Assembly: GCA_041484525.1 (NCBI GenBank)
Contig: JBGPHT010000006.1
Location: forward strand, 38,231 to 102,230
From: JBGPHT01 sp041484525
Lineage (GTDB): Bacteria; Acidobacteriota; Terriglobia; Bryobacterales; Bryobacteraceae
DNA: 64,000 bases
Direction of reading: 5' to 3'
A program made the position numbers and the translations under genes. A model generated the notes under the pieces. The model was not told where the DNA came from. It saw only the letters and a program-made list of their open reading frames with translations, and did not search any database. Shown here in pieces: positions 28,150 through 36,990 of this stretch. The first letter of the stretch is position 1. Every line of letters starts with the position of its first letter.

Positions 28150-29250
28150 ATGCTTGGCCTGGCGGAACAACTCGCGGAACAGACCCGGGAAGCGGACCTC
28201 TACCGCGTGCTCGACTCGAACCGCGTGGAGTGCTTCGCCTGCGGGCACCGGTGCCCCATCGCGGCCGGTTTCTCCGGCGTCTGCAAGGTGCGCTTCAATC
28301 GCGGCGGCAAACTGTACGCTCCCCACGGTTATGTGAACGCCGTCTTTTGCGACCCCATCGAGAAGAAGCCCTTCTTCCACGCCCAGCCCGGGACGCGCGC
28401 CCTCAGTTTCGGGATGCTGGGGTGCGATCTCCATTGCGGATACTGCCAGAACTGGGTGTCGTCCCAGGCGCTGCGCGATGTCCGCTCCCCGATCGATTTT
28501 CACAACATCACGCCGCGCGACCTGGTCCGCATGGCGCTGCGCGAGGGCGCTTCGAGCGTGGTCAGTACTTACAACGAACCGCTGATCACCGCCGAATGGG
28601 CCGTGGCGGTGTTCCGCGAGGCGAAGGCGGCCGGCTTGACCACCGGGTTCGTGTCGAATGGCAACGCCACCCCGGAGGTCCTCGAATACATCCGCCCCTG
28701 GGTGGACCTATATAAGGTAGACCTCAAGAGCTTCGACAAGCGGAATTATGCGCAACTGGGAGGTCGTATCGGCCCGATTCTCGACTCCATCGGCCGCATC
28801 CACGAGATGGGTTTCTGGCTGGAGGTGGTGACGCTGACGATCCCCGGCTTCAACGACTCGGATGCTGAGTTGCGATCCATCGCCGAATTCCTGGCCGGCA
28901 TCTCGCGCGACATACCCTGGCACGTCACCGCTTTCCACAAGGATTACAAGATGGTCGATCCGGAAGATACGCCGCCCGAGACCCTGATCCGCGCCGCCGC
29001 GATCGGGCGCGCCGCGGGGCTGCGCTACGTTTACGCCGGCAATCTGCCGGGCCAGACCGCGGGACTCGAGGATACGCACTGCGCCCGGTGCGGGTCCACC
29101 ACGATCGAGCGGATCGGTTTCCGCGTGCTGCGCAACCGCCTGGCCGGCGGCCATTGCCCGGATTGCGGAACGGCCGTTCCCGGAGTCTGGGGGAACGCGC
29201 CCCGCCCTCTCGCGGACGAGGGCGATCTGGTGCACATTCGCTGCCGGTGA
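28150..29250 (+). CDS. amrS: AmmeMemoRadiSam system radical SAM enzyme
   Basis: 366 residues. A radical S-adenosylmethionine enzyme with the cluster motif CxxxCxxC at C92, C96 and C99 (GCDLHCGYCQNW), an N-terminal set of four cysteines (C28, C31, C35, C45; CFACGHRCPIAAGFSGVC) and a C-terminal pair of CxxC motifs (CARCG, CPDCG). The order and spacing are those of AmrS, which together with AmrA (AMMECR1) and AmrB (MEMO1) forms a conserved set found in bacteria, archaea and eukaryotes; the substrate is unknown. ATG 28150 follows AGGAAAG. The next gene starts three bases after the stop. Confidence 0.93.
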   Translation: MLGLAEQLAEQTREADLYRVLDSNRVECFACGHRCPIAAGFSGVCKVRFNRGGKLYAPHGYVNAVFCDPIEKKPFFHAQPGTRALSFGMLGCDLHCGYCQNWVSSQALRDVRSPIDFHNITPRDLVRMALREGASSVVSTYNEPLITAEWAVAVFREAKAAGLTTGFVSNGNATPEVLEYIRPWVDLYKVDLKSFDKRNYAQLGGRIGPILDSIGRIHEMGFWLEVVTLTIPGFNDSDAELRSIAEFLAGISRDIPWHVTAFHKDYKMVDPEDTPPETLIRAAAIGRAAGLRYVYAGNLPGQTAGLEDTHCARCGSTTIERIGFRVLRNRLAGGHCPDCGTAVPGVWGNAPRPLADEGDLVHIRCR

Positions 29251-29253
29251 GCC

Positions 29254-30666
29254 ATGGCGGCCATCCATATCTCTCCCTACAGCGGCTCGTGGTATCCGGC
29301 GAGCGCCGACGAGTTGGCGCGTTTGCTGGACGAAGCGTTCGAGCGCTCCCGGCGCCGCGTGCCCTACCTTTTTCCGGACGGACTCGCCTACGTCACCCCG
29401 CATGCCGGCCCCGCGTATTCAGGTGGGGTGGCGGCGGCGGTCTATCGCGCGCTCGCGCTGCAGCGGCCGGAGCGAGTGGTGGTGCTGGCGTTTCCGCATC
29501 ACGGCGGACTCCGCGGAGTGGCCGTGCCTGACGTGGACGCCGTCCGGACGCCGCTCGGCGACGTGCCGGTCGATCGCGCCGAAGGCTTCCCAGTCGTGAC
29601 CGAGACTCAATTGTGCGATCACTCCTTCGAAATCCAGCTCCCGTTCCTGCAGCGGGCGGTGCCGGGCGCGCGAGTCACTCCTGTCTACGTGGGCCGGATG
29701 GAGGAATGGCAGCGGCACTTCGCCGCCGCCGCGTTGGCCGCGCTCTGGCGTCCCGGTACGGTCTTTCTGGCCTCGTCCGATTTCACGCACTACGGCCGCA
29801 GCTTCCGTTACGTTCCCTTCCCGGCGGATGGCGCCGTGGCCGCGCGACTGCGCGATCTCGACCAGGAATGCATCGACGCAGCGGGCAGCCTGAATGCCTC
29901 GTTGTTCCTCGACCGGCTGCGCGAAACCGGGGCCACGGTCTGCGGCGCCGGCCCCATCGCGCTGCTGCTCGACACGGTTCGCACGCTCGATCGCTCGGTT
30001 TACCAGGTCCAGCTCGACTACGAAACTTCAGGCGACGTGACCGGCGATTTCGAGCAGTGCGTGAGTTACGCCGCGCTCGGCTACTACCGCCCCGCCAGTT
30101 TCCACCTGCCACCCGGCGATTGCGAAGCCCTCCTCGAAAGTGCCTCCCGGACATTGAACGCGCTACGCCAGACCGGCAGCCGCGATTCGATTCCGGCCGC
30201 TGGCGGTTCCCCCGCGCTCCAGGCGCACCGCGGCGCGTTTGTCAGCCTGCACCGCGGCACGGAACTGCTGGGCTGCGTCGGCAACCCCCGCGGCCGCGAA
30301 TCGCTTGCCCAGGATGTCGCCGATCTGGCACTCAATGCTGCGCTCGACGATTCGCGTTTCACGCATGCTACAGATGGCGCGTGGCCGATCGATATCGAGA
30401 TTTCCGTGCTCACGCCGTCTCGCGCGATCCGTTCGGCCGCGGATTTCGAAGTCGGCCGCCATGGCGCGCTGCTCGGACTGGGCGGTTCTTCCGGCCTTCT
30501 GTTGCCGCAGGTGGCGGACCGCCGGAGTTGGACCGCCGCGCAGTTTATCCAAGCGGTGTGCCGCAAAGCAGGCGTGAGGCGAGATGGCTGGAGAGATCCG
30601 AAAGCCAGGCTCTACACGTTCGAGGCGCAGGTGTTCAGCAGGCCAGGTCTTCCCGCCCGATCTTGA
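29254..30666 (+). CDS. AmrB-AmrA fusion (MEMO1 and AMMECR1 domains)
   Basis: 470 residues made of two parts normally encoded separately. Residues 1-275 are a MEMO1/AmrB domain (SPYSGSWYPASADELARLL, YVTPHAGPAYSGGVAAAVYR, DHSFEIQLPFLQ, SSDFTHYG), a fold related to class III extradiol dioxygenases, with metal-type histidines in HAG and TH. Residues 290-465 are an AMMECR1/AmrA domain (GAFVSLHRGTELLGCVGN, DSRF, IDIEISVLTPSRAI, GLLLPQVADRRSW, GWRDPKARLYTFEAQVF). The fusion, together with amrS just upstream, places all three partners on one transcript and argues that they work in stoichiometric complex. The last 32 bases overlap the convergent M16 peptidase gene. Confidence 0.9.
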   Translation: MAAIHISPYSGSWYPASADELARLLDEAFERSRRRVPYLFPDGLAYVTPHAGPAYSGGVAAAVYRALALQRPERVVVLAFPHHGGLRGVAVPDVDAVRTPLGDVPVDRAEGFPVVTETQLCDHSFEIQLPFLQRAVPGARVTPVYVGRMEEWQRHFAAAALAALWRPGTVFLASSDFTHYGRSFRYVPFPADGAVAARLRDLDQECIDAAGSLNASLFLDRLRETGATVCGAGPIALLLDTVRTLDRSVYQVQLDYETSGDVTGDFEQCVSYAALGYYRPASFHLPPGDCEALLESASRTLNALRQTGSRDSIPAAGGSPALQAHRGAFVSLHRGTELLGCVGNPRGRESLAQDVADLALNAALDDSRFTHATDGAWPIDIEISVLTPSRAIRSAADFEVGRHGALLGLGGSSGLLLPQVADRRSWTAAQFIQAVCRKAGVRRDGWRDPKARLYTFEAQVFSRPGLPARS

Positions 30667-31924
30667 AGTTTTCGAGGTTCCCCAGCACCGTGAGCGCGAT
30701 CTGCTTGGGATCGAAAAACGTCAGCGCGATCCGTTGAACGTCTTCCGCGCTGACTTTTTCGATGCTCTCCACCAGTTCATCCAGGCTGAAGAAGTGGCCG
30801 AAGTACATCTCCTGGCGCGCCAGGTTCGACATGCGGCTGGCGGTGGATTCCAGACTCAGCATCAGCGAACCCTTCAGGTGGTCCTTGGCGCGGCGCAACT
30901 CTTCGTCGCTCACGGTCTGCTCCTTGAGCTGGCGGAACTCCTTGAGAATCGACTCCACCACCTTGCGCGCCGATTCCACCGACGTGCCGGCGTAGATCGA
31001 CAGGCACCCCGTGTCGCGGTAGGGGCTCAGCTCGGAAAATACCGCGTAGGCCAACCCCTGGCGCTCGCGAATATTCTGGAACAGCCGCGAGCTCATGCCG
31101 CCGCCGAGCAGCGTATTGAGCACGTAGCAGGCGAAGCGTTCGTGATGCGGCAAAGGATAGGACGGCACGCCCAGGCAGAGGTGCACCTGCTCGAGCGCTT
31201 TCTTGTTGCGCAACGCGATGCGGGCGTGCGTGCTGGGCGCCTCATCCGGCGTCAGCACTTCGCCGGGGGCAGCCGATTCGAAGTGCTCGCGCACCAGACC
31301 CACCAGCCGCTCGTGCGTCAGGTTGCCCGCCGCCGTCACGATCAGATTCGCGGGCGCGTACACAGTGCCGTAATAGTTCCGGATGCCCTGGCTATCGAAC
31401 TTCTTGACGGTCTCGCGGGTGCCCAGAATGGGCTTGCCCAGCGGATGATCCTTCCAGAAATTCGAGGAGAAAATCTCGTGTACCAGATAGTCGGGGCTGT
31501 CCGCCTCCATCTTGATCTCTTCGAGGATGACGCCCTTTTCCTTCTCGATATCCTCTTCGCGGAACAGCGGATGAAGCACCAGATCGGCCAGAACGTCGAA
31601 GGCCAGCGACAGGTGCTCGTCCAGCACCTTAGTGTTGAAGCAGACCAATTCCTTGGCGGTGAACGCGTCCAGGTTGCCGCCGATGGAGTCGACCGATCGC
31701 GCGATGTCCTCCGCCGAGCGGCGCGTGGTGCCCTTGAACAGCATGTGCTCGATGAAGTGAGAGATGCCGTTCTGCTCCGGCGTTTCGCGACGCGAGCCGG
31801 CGCCGATCCAGATCCCGACCGACACGGAACGCACGTGCGGCATGGCCTCGGTGATGACCCGGACGCCGTTGGCGAGCGTAGTCATTTCGATCTCACGGAC
31901 CGGACTGCTAGTGGTTGAAGTCAT
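30635..31924 (-). CDS. M16-family zinc metallopeptidase (processing peptidase-like)
   Basis: 429 residues. The inverted zinc motif HxxEH is at H56, E59, H60 (ISHFIEHMLFKGT), with the third ligand glutamate about 75 residues later (EKEKGVILEEIKM). Two M16 domains are visible, the C-terminal one with GGGMSSRLFQNIRERQGLAYAV and EELRRAKDHLKGSLMLSLES, typical of the bacterial YmxG/mitochondrial-processing-peptidase-like class. No signal peptide, so it is cytoplasmic; it degrades small peptides. It is transcribed toward the amr genes and overlaps them. Confidence 0.93.
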   Translation of the reverse strand: MTSTTSSPVREIEMTTLANGVRVITEAMPHVRSVSVGIWIGAGSRRETPEQNGISHFIEHMLFKGTTRRSAEDIARSVDSIGGNLDAFTAKELVCFNTKVLDEHLSLAFDVLADLVLHPLFREEDIEKEKGVILEEIKMEADSPDYLVHEIFSSNFWKDHPLGKPILGTRETVKKFDSQGIRNYYGTVYAPANLIVTAAGNLTHERLVGLVREHFESAAPGEVLTPDEAPSTHARIALRNKKALEQVHLCLGVPSYPLPHHERFACYVLNTLLGGGMSSRLFQNIRERQGLAYAVFSELSPYRDTGCLSIYAGTSVESARKVVESILKEFRQLKEQTVSDEELRRAKDHLKGSLMLSLESTASRMSNLARQEMYFGHFFSLDELVESIEKVSAEDVQRIALTFFDPKQIALTVLGNLENFKIGREDLAC

Positions 31925-32005
31925 TTATCGAAAAGGGACAGGTGAGCCCTAATCCCTTTGTAACACCTTCAGGCAGCGGGCGCATCCGGTAGACTGGTAG
32001 TAAGG

Positions 32006-33052
32006 ATGTCCCAGTCTCTCGTGGGGATGGATCTGACGGATCTCCGGCAGGTCCTCGGCCCCGATCAACCAGCATATCGGGTCAGGCAAGTGTACGAGGG
32101 CATCTATCGCCGCCAGGTGTCCGATTTCACTCAGATCTCGAACCTGCCCGCGGCGCTGCGTACCGATCTCGCCGGCCGGCACACGCTCGGCCTTCCCGCC
32201 GTCGCGCAGACTTACCTGTCGACGGACGGGACCCGGCGGTACCTGCTGGCGCTTGAGGACGGCAAGACCGTCGAGGCTGTCCTCATGCCCGAAGGCGAGC
32301 GTGACACCATCTGCATCTCGAGCCAGGTGGGCTGTCCGGTGGATTGCAAATTCTGCATGACGGCGTTGCTCGGCTTGGAGCGCAACCTCACCGCCGGGGA
32401 GATCGTCGGCCAGGTGCTGCGGATCGCCCGCGACAATCGGCTGCGCCACGACGGCGGCCGGCTCAACATCGTCATGATGGGCCAAGGCGAGCCGCTGTTA
32501 AACCTGCCGAACGTGGTGAAAGCCACGCGCATCCTACTCGACCCCGACGGCTTCGGCCTTTCGCCGCGGCGCATCACGATTTCGACCGCGGGCGTGATTC
32601 CGAAGATCGAAGAACTGGGCCGCGAGCCGGTGCGCCCGAAGCTCGCGATTTCGTTGAACGCCTCCACCGAAGAGAGCCGCCGCGAGTTGATGCCGATCAC
32701 CCGCAAGTATCATCTGAAAGACCTGATGGATGCGTGCCGCGCCTATCCGCTGCGCCCCTGGGAAAAACTGACGTTCGAGTACGTGTTGCTGAAAGGCGTG
32801 AATGACACCGATGCCGACGCCCGCCGGGTTGTGAAACTGCTGGCGAACCTGAATGCCAAGGTAAACCTGATCGCGTTGAACCCCGGCCCCGAGATCCCCT
32901 ACGAGACACCGGATCCGGAGCGCGTCTCAAGTTTCCAGCAAATCATCCGCCGGTCGATGCCGTGCTTCGTGCGAAAGCCGAGGGGCCTCGATATCTACGC
33001 GGCGTGCGGGCAGCTCAAGCGGAGCACGGGCGAGTTGGTAAAGCTTAATTAG
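32006..33052 (+). CDS. rlmN: Dual-specificity rRNA/tRNA adenine C2-methyltransferase RlmN
   Basis: 348 residues. Radical SAM motif CxxxCxxC at C110, C114 and C117 ([15 protein letters not shown]), with the preceding SSQVG and the conserved [10 protein letters not shown] and [10 protein letters not shown] strands. The methylated cysteine of the RlmN mechanism is the one near the C-terminus (IYAACGQL). It methylates C2 of A2503 in 23S rRNA and A37 in some tRNAs. It is a single gene; the repeat at 33066-33160 directly follows. Confidence 0.96.
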   Translation: MSQSLVGMDLTDLRQVLGPDQPAYRVRQVYEGIYRRQVSDFTQISNLPAALRTDLAGRHTLGLPAVAQTYLSTDGTRRYLLALEDGKTVEAVLMPEGERDTICISSQVGCPVDCKFCMTALLGLERNLTAGEIVGQVLRIARDNRLRHDGGRLNIVMMGQGEPLLNLPNVVKATRILLDPDGFGLSPRRITISTAGVIPKIEELGREPVRPKLAISLNASTEESRRELMPITRKYHLKDLMDACRAYPLRPWEKLTFEYVLLKGVNDTDADARRVVKLLANLNAKVNLIALNPGPEIPYETPDPERVSSFQQIIRRSMPCFVRKPRGLDIYAACGQLKRSTGELVKLN

Positions 33053-33065
33053 CACCGAAGCATTT

Positions 33066-33160
33066 ATTCACCGCCGAGACGCCGAGACCGCCGAGACCGC
33101 CGAGGACACTGGCTAACCGTCCTGTGTGTTCTCAGCGTCCTCGGCGTCTCGGCGGTGAAT
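33066..33160. repeat. Dispersed-type hairpin repeat with exact 21-bp arms
   Basis: ATTCACCGCCGAGACGCCGAG (33066-33086) is the exact reverse complement of 33140-33160. Between the arms, the unit CCGCCGAGA recurs two to three times (33088-33105) and the right side carries a partly matching GTGTTCTCAGCGTCCTCGG. This 'CACCGCCGAGACGC' type of repeat is, from memory, scattered in many environmental genomes. It sits between convergent rlmN and the cytochrome gene and could end transcripts from both sides. Confidence 0.75.
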
Positions 33161-33174
33161 GGACTCTTGCGGTT

Positions 33175-34812
33175 CTAGTCTGGCAGAGCGAACAGATACG
33201 CCGTCAGGTTTTCCATGTCTTTCTTCGAGAACTTATACGACGGCATGATCGACCCGGGCGAAAGTCCTTCCGGGTTTCCGAAGTGCTGCTCCACCCAGCT
33301 TCGGCTGCGGCGCTTCGACAACCCGTTGAGCGGCGGCCCTACTTTCATCCCGACATTATTCACCGGATGACACGCGCCACACCGATTTTGCAAATAAACC
33401 AGCGATCCCTGCGTCGCGAACTCGGGCGCATTATCGAGCGCCGTCGCATTGTTCGGATTCAGCTTGAGTAGAAATGCAGCCAGGGCATTCAACTGCGAAT
33501 CGGCCAACTGGATGGCTGGCATGGAAGTGCCGGGCCGCATGCTCGCGGGACGCTTGAAATGCTGAATCATCCAGGCCGCGTCCTTGTGGATCGTGATACG
33601 CGTCAGGTCGGGTCCGACGGTGCCGCCGTGCTCGCCGATCGAGTGGCAGCTCACGCAGTTCTCCTGCCGGAAATAGGCGACGCCGGCCAGTTCTTCAGGC
33701 GAGAGCTGCATCCAGTCGGTGGGCGCGGAGTAATCCACGACTGCCATCGAGGCCGGATGCGGAGTGCCGATCACCGCCGCGATGGTCAGGCCGCTCCACC
33801 CGATGGCCGCCAGCGCCACGAAGAGGAACGCCACCGTGCGCCGCGTGACCTTCACCATCTGGCTGCGGTCGAGAAACGGCACCAGGATCAGGGTCAGGAT
33901 CGCCAGGCCCGGCAGGACTACGCTTCCCACCACTTCGAGCGGGCCCTGAAAAAGTTTGAGGGTCTGAAAGAGGAACAGAAAATACCATTCCGGCCGGGGG
34001 ATGTAGGACGTGTCGGTGGGATCGGCGAGTTGTTCCAGCGGCACACGCACCGCCACCGCCATTACAAACAGAACAGCGAACGCGACGAAAATCGCCACCG
34101 TGTCCTTGAACACCTGACGCGGATAAAACTGCTGCTTGGGGAGCTGGTCGTCGCCGGGTGCCGGCGCCACTCCGTGTTTCCGCACCAGGTAGATGTGGAG
34201 CACCAGCAGGAACAGCGTGGCGGGCGGCAGCAGCAGCACGTGCATGCCGTAGAAGCGCGCGAACGTCACCACGCCCACGCCGTCGCTTCCGCCGAGCAGG
34301 CGCGCCAGGTAGGGACCCGCGATCGGCGCCTGGCTGGCGATCTGCGTCGTCACCACGGTGCCCCAGTAAGCCCGGTTGTCCCAGGGAAGCAGGTATCCGG
34401 TAAGACCGTATGCCAGCGTGAGCAGAAACAGCACGACACCGGCCATCCAGGTGGCTTCGCGCGGCTTCTTATACGCGCCGTAGAGGAAGACCTGCACCAT
34501 GTGGAGCACCACCACGACCACGATCATGCTGGCGCCCCAGTGGTGCAGTCCGCGCATGAGCCGGCCGGCCGTCAACTCAGTGAGGATGTAGCGCAGGCTG
34601 TTGTACGCATCCCCCGGCGTGGGCGCATAGTTGAAGGCCAGCAGCGCGCCGGTGAATGCCTGGACCAGGAACAGGAACACCGCCACGCTACCGAAGACCT
34701 GATGCCAGCCGCTCGACGCCGGAATCTCTTCGTAGAGAAATTTTCGGACCGCGGAATGGATACCGGTGCGATGGTCAAGCCAGAAGTGGATCCGGACCCA
34801 TCGCTGCTTCAT
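33175..34812 (-). CDS. Cytochrome b fused to a diheme cytochrome c (bc-type complex subunit)
   Basis: 545 residues. Residues 1-345 are a full cytochrome b with about eight membrane helices and the paired heme-b ligands H90/H91 with H104 and with H191/H206; the quinol-site PEWY motif is at 274-277. Residues 370-545 are periplasmic with two c-type heme sites, CVSCH (386-390) and CGACH (478-482), and a Met-rich ligand region (MPAIQL, IMPSYKF). This corresponds to a cytochrome bc complex in which the electron-accepting cytochrome c1 role is fused to cytochrome b. It oxidises quinol and passes electrons to a soluble or oxidase-bound cytochrome. Overlaps the Rieske stop by ATGA. Confidence 0.93.
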   Translation of the reverse strand: MKQRWVRIHFWLDHRTGIHSAVRKFLYEEIPASSGWHQVFGSVAVFLFLVQAFTGALLAFNYAPTPGDAYNSLRYILTELTAGRLMRGLHHWGASMIVVVVVLHMVQVFLYGAYKKPREATWMAGVVLFLLTLAYGLTGYLLPWDNRAYWGTVVTTQIASQAPIAGPYLARLLGGSDGVGVVTFARFYGMHVLLLPPATLFLLVLHIYLVRKHGVAPAPGDDQLPKQQFYPRQVFKDTVAIFVAFAVLFVMAVAVRVPLEQLADPTDTSYIPRPEWYFLFLFQTLKLFQGPLEVVGSVVLPGLAILTLILVPFLDRSQMVKVTRRTVAFLFVALAAIGWSGLTIAAVIGTPHPASMAVVDYSAPTDWMQLSPEELAGVAYFRQENCVSCHSIGEHGGTVGPDLTRITIHKDAAWMIQHFKRPASMRPGTSMPAIQLADSQLNALAAFLLKLNPNNATALDNAPEFATQGSLVYLQNRCGACHPVNNVGMKVGPPLNGLSKRRSRSWVEQHFGNPEGLSPGSIMPSYKFSKKDMENLTAYLFALPD

Positions 34813-35324
34813 ACCGGTTTCTCCGGCCGCGCCCGCAGCCGGCCGATCAGCAGGTGATTGCCTTCGACCTTGGTGTCGTAACGATCGAGCGGCCGGAGCG
34901 CCGGACCCGAGATCACCTTCCCGTCAACCGAGAAAAGCGAGTTGTGGCAGGGACACAGAAACTTATCCTTGGCATCGTCCCAATGGTAGGCGCACCCCAG
35001 GTGGGTGCAGGTCGGGCCGAACGCGATGATGCTGCTGTCGGGCTGCTTCACCACCCAGGCGGTGCTCTTTTCGCTGTAGACTTTCCAGCCGTCCACGCGA
35101 TTGCGGCGGAACGACAGCTCCACGGGCGAGTTGGGCGTGAGCTTGGCGACGTCTCCGGCTTCCACCCATTCCGCCTCGCGCTTGGCCTTGGGAGGCAGGA
35201 AGAGATAGATCAGAGCCGGCAGGCCGAGTGCCGCGGTGATGACGGCCCAGAGTCCGTAGATGGCGCCGACGTAGAAATCGCGGCGCGTCGTCCCCTCGAG
35301 ATGCTGCGGTTCCGTGGTCGGCAC
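34809..35324 (-). CDS. Rieske iron-sulfur protein of the bc-type complex
   Basis: 171 residues from GTG 35324. N-terminal tat-like TRRDFYVG and one membrane helix (about residues 20-43); the cluster-binding boxes are CTHLGC (C106, H108, C111) and CPCHNS (C124, C126, H127). The 2Fe-2S cluster takes electrons from quinol at the Qo site and hands them to the fused cytochrome c. Start overlaps with nothing upstream; stop shares ATGA with the cytochrome b-c gene. A petA-like role is certain, a name is not given because the complex is not of the canonical three-subunit type. Confidence 0.93.
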   Translation of the reverse strand: MPTTEPQHLEGTTRRDFYVGAIYGLWAVITAALGLPALIYLFLPPKAKREAEWVEAGDVAKLTPNSPVELSFRRNRVDGWKVYSEKSTAWVVKQPDSSIIAFGPTCTHLGCAYHWDDAKDKFLCPCHNSLFSVDGKVISGPALRPLDRYDTKVEGNHLLIGRLRARPEKPV

Positions 35325-35437
35325 GTTATTAATGGTAAGGGGACGAGCCGAGCCAAGTGTTATTCAAATGTATACAGTTTGCAAAATTCAGGAGCGTTAC
35401 GTGGCGTGGCGCGGTGGCGGGGAGACAAGGTTGACGT

Positions 35438-35914
35438 TTACTTGACGCCCATTTCCTTGCTGCTGGCGGTGGCGGGCTCCGCGCCGTAATTCTCCCGGAT
35501 GACCATACTCTGGTCCGAATAGAAGCTGCGGTTCCCGTCGTTGCCATAGGACATCGGAGTGGCCGTAATGATGTACCCACCCGGGGTGGAGGTGACGGAG
35601 TATTTGTAGCCGCCCTTGACGCCCTGCGCCAGATCGTTACCGATCAAATCCGCGGTAGCCGGGCTAGGCCCACCGCTGGCAGGCGGCCCGAGTTCGGCGA
35701 GCGAAGTGGCGTACCTGCCGTACTGCGACTGATACTGCACCTCCATCTGGTGAACGGTCTGAATCGCCTTGATGGCCGCCATCTCGCGGGCGAAGATCTG
35801 CGTCTTCTGGAACTTGGGGACCGCGATGGTGATGATGATCAGGATGATCGCGATAACGATGAGCAACTCGATGAGCGAAAAGCCGCGGCGGCGTCGGTTA
35901 CGGAGGTTGAACAT
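35438..35914 (-). CDS. Type IV pilin/pseudopilin-like protein
   Basis: 158 residues from ATG 35914, which follows AGGAAGGA at the right distance; the earlier in-frame start adds only MRHTIGRNR. Class III prepilin signal: basic MFNLRNRRRR followed by GFSLIELLIVIAIILIIITIAVP, with cleavage expected between G and F and the conserved Glu at position 5 of the mature protein. The C-terminal part is short and beta-strand rich (SVTSTPGGYIITATPMSYG). Either a minor type II secretion pseudopilin or a small pilin; no other pilus gene is in this window, so it is an orphan. The Rieske operon lies immediately downstream. Confidence 0.85.
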   Translation of the reverse strand: MFNLRNRRRRGFSLIELLIVIAIILIIITIAVPKFQKTQIFAREMAAIKAIQTVHQMEVQYQSQYGRYATSLAELGPPASGGPSPATADLIGNDLAQGVKGGYKYSVTSTPGGYIITATPMSYGNDGNRSFYSDQSMVIRENYGAEPATASSKEMGVK

Positions 35915-36016
35915 ACGATTCCTTCCTATTGTATGACGCAAGGAAGGGGCAGGACGTGGAAGGGGAAAACGTAAGGATGCTTATGACTTGTGGTTTGCGT
36001 AGCGAATGATGCGAAG

Positions 36017-36416
36017 TTATCCCTCCTCGAACTGGAAAGGTGTCACCACCCAGCTCGCGCCGTCGCGTAGCTTTCCCCCAATTCCGCCGCGCTTCTTCTG
36101 CCCGTAGACCACGCCGTGCGCCGGTTCCGTCGACAGTGGGTCGCGGGGCGACCGTTTGGTTCAGGGAGCGTGCGTGGGCAGCCGTAATCGCAGCCAAGCC
36201 ATAACCCGGGTAGTTGCGGATGACGTCTGCCGGCCCGCGTTCATCCCGGGCCATGACGGATTCCAGGTTTATCGAGAGTTCTTCGTCTTTGAAGGCGGCG
36301 GACGAGATGGTCGCGTTCCCAAGCTCGTCCCACGAGACCCACGTGCGCGGGATGCGGCGAAATAGCCGTTCGTCCGCCGAAATGCTGGGATCATCTTCAA
36401 ATACGCGGCCTGGCAT
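36017..36416 (-). pseudogene. Third gene of the TIGR04255 cassette, frameshifted near its end
   Basis: From ATG 36416 the frame reads MPGRVFEDDPSISADERLFR, then RTWVSWDELGNATISSAAFK, ELSINLESVMARDERGPADV and YGLAAITAAHARSLNQTVA. After VDG (about 36110) it leaves the expected path; the reading in another frame continues EPAHGVVYGQKKRGGIGGKL RDGASWVV, ending TAA at 36017, which fits as the natural end. One extra base in the GG run at the junction would explain it. As given, translation runs on in the wrong frame to 35898, overlapping the pilin start region. The family is unknown; the gene is the last of three consecutive minus-strand genes. Confidence 0.6.
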
Positions 36417-36432
36417 TCCATCCCCGTGAAGG

Positions 36433-36990
36433 CTATTCCAGACTGCTGATGATGGACCTGAGCAAACCGCTGCCTTCAGGCAACCCGTGATCCGATTCGT
36501 CTCCGGTCACACGGTTTCGATAGTAGAAGTAGGGCGCTTCGGCCCGATCGAATACAACCTCAAGATCGACACCCTGCCGGCGCCACTCAAGCTGAAGGCC
36601 GCCGTTCGATAAAGGTACAACACGCGGAGCCAGGTTGGTGGGGCCCAGGAGGCCGTTGATCACGTTCATCGCACTATGGACGACCTTCTGGTCAATCGGG
36701 CCGGCAGCGTAGCTATCCCAATTCGGCGGGAGTGTCAGCAAATCGACAAATCCTTGCATCAGGGGGTCAAACCAAGCCGGAAGCGCCTGGCCGTAGTCCT
36801 GCCATTCAATTGTGAACGTTTGGCCGCGAGAGTAGTACTTGCGTGTCCGCGGCATCAGGACCGGCTGCTGGAACGCGCTTACCAGTAGGCGGTCAGCCGT
36901 GGAAAAATAATCCAGGTACGCGGCAGAGGAACTGGTCGACAGAATCCCGCGCTCCTGAACAGTGAGTTCAGCGGTTCCCGGACCCGGCAT
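36433..36990 (-). CDS. Hypothetical protein, second gene of the TIGR04255 cassette
   Basis: 185 residues, no signal peptide, one possible TLPPNWDSYAAGPIDQKVV motif in the middle (about 90-108), then GLLGPTNLAPRVVPLSNGGL QLEWRR and DLEVVFD. I recognise the PPNWDSY..PLSNGGLQLEW layout from hypothetical proteins but not a function. It starts inside the upstream gene (23-base overlap), so it is translated from the same message. Sequence is visibly less G+C-rich than the neighbouring housekeeping genes. Confidence 0.7.
   Translation of the reverse strand: MPGPGTAELTVQERGILSTSSSAAYLDYFSTADRLLVSAFQQPVLMPRTRKYYSRGQTFTIEWQDYGQALPAWFDPLMQGFVDLLTLPPNWDSYAAGPIDQKVVHSAMNVINGLLGPTNLAPRVVPLSNGGLQLEWRRQGVDLEVVFDRAEAPYFYYRNRVTGDESDHGLPEGSGLLRSIISSLE

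Noticed and set aside
28150..30666. The amr genes as a new system
   Set aside because: AmmeMemoRadiSam is already a named conserved set; only the fusion is unusual.
33066..33160. CRISPR-like tandem units CCGCCGAGA
   Set aside because: Units are too short and without spacers; the main structure is an inverted repeat.
35915..36016. Sigma-54 promoter for the pilin-like gene
   Set aside because: No GG-N10-GC pattern with adequate flanks was found upstream of 35914.
36100..36120. Programmed frameshift in the third cassette gene
   Set aside because: No slippery heptamer or stimulating structure is evident; a one-base indel in a GG run is more likely.
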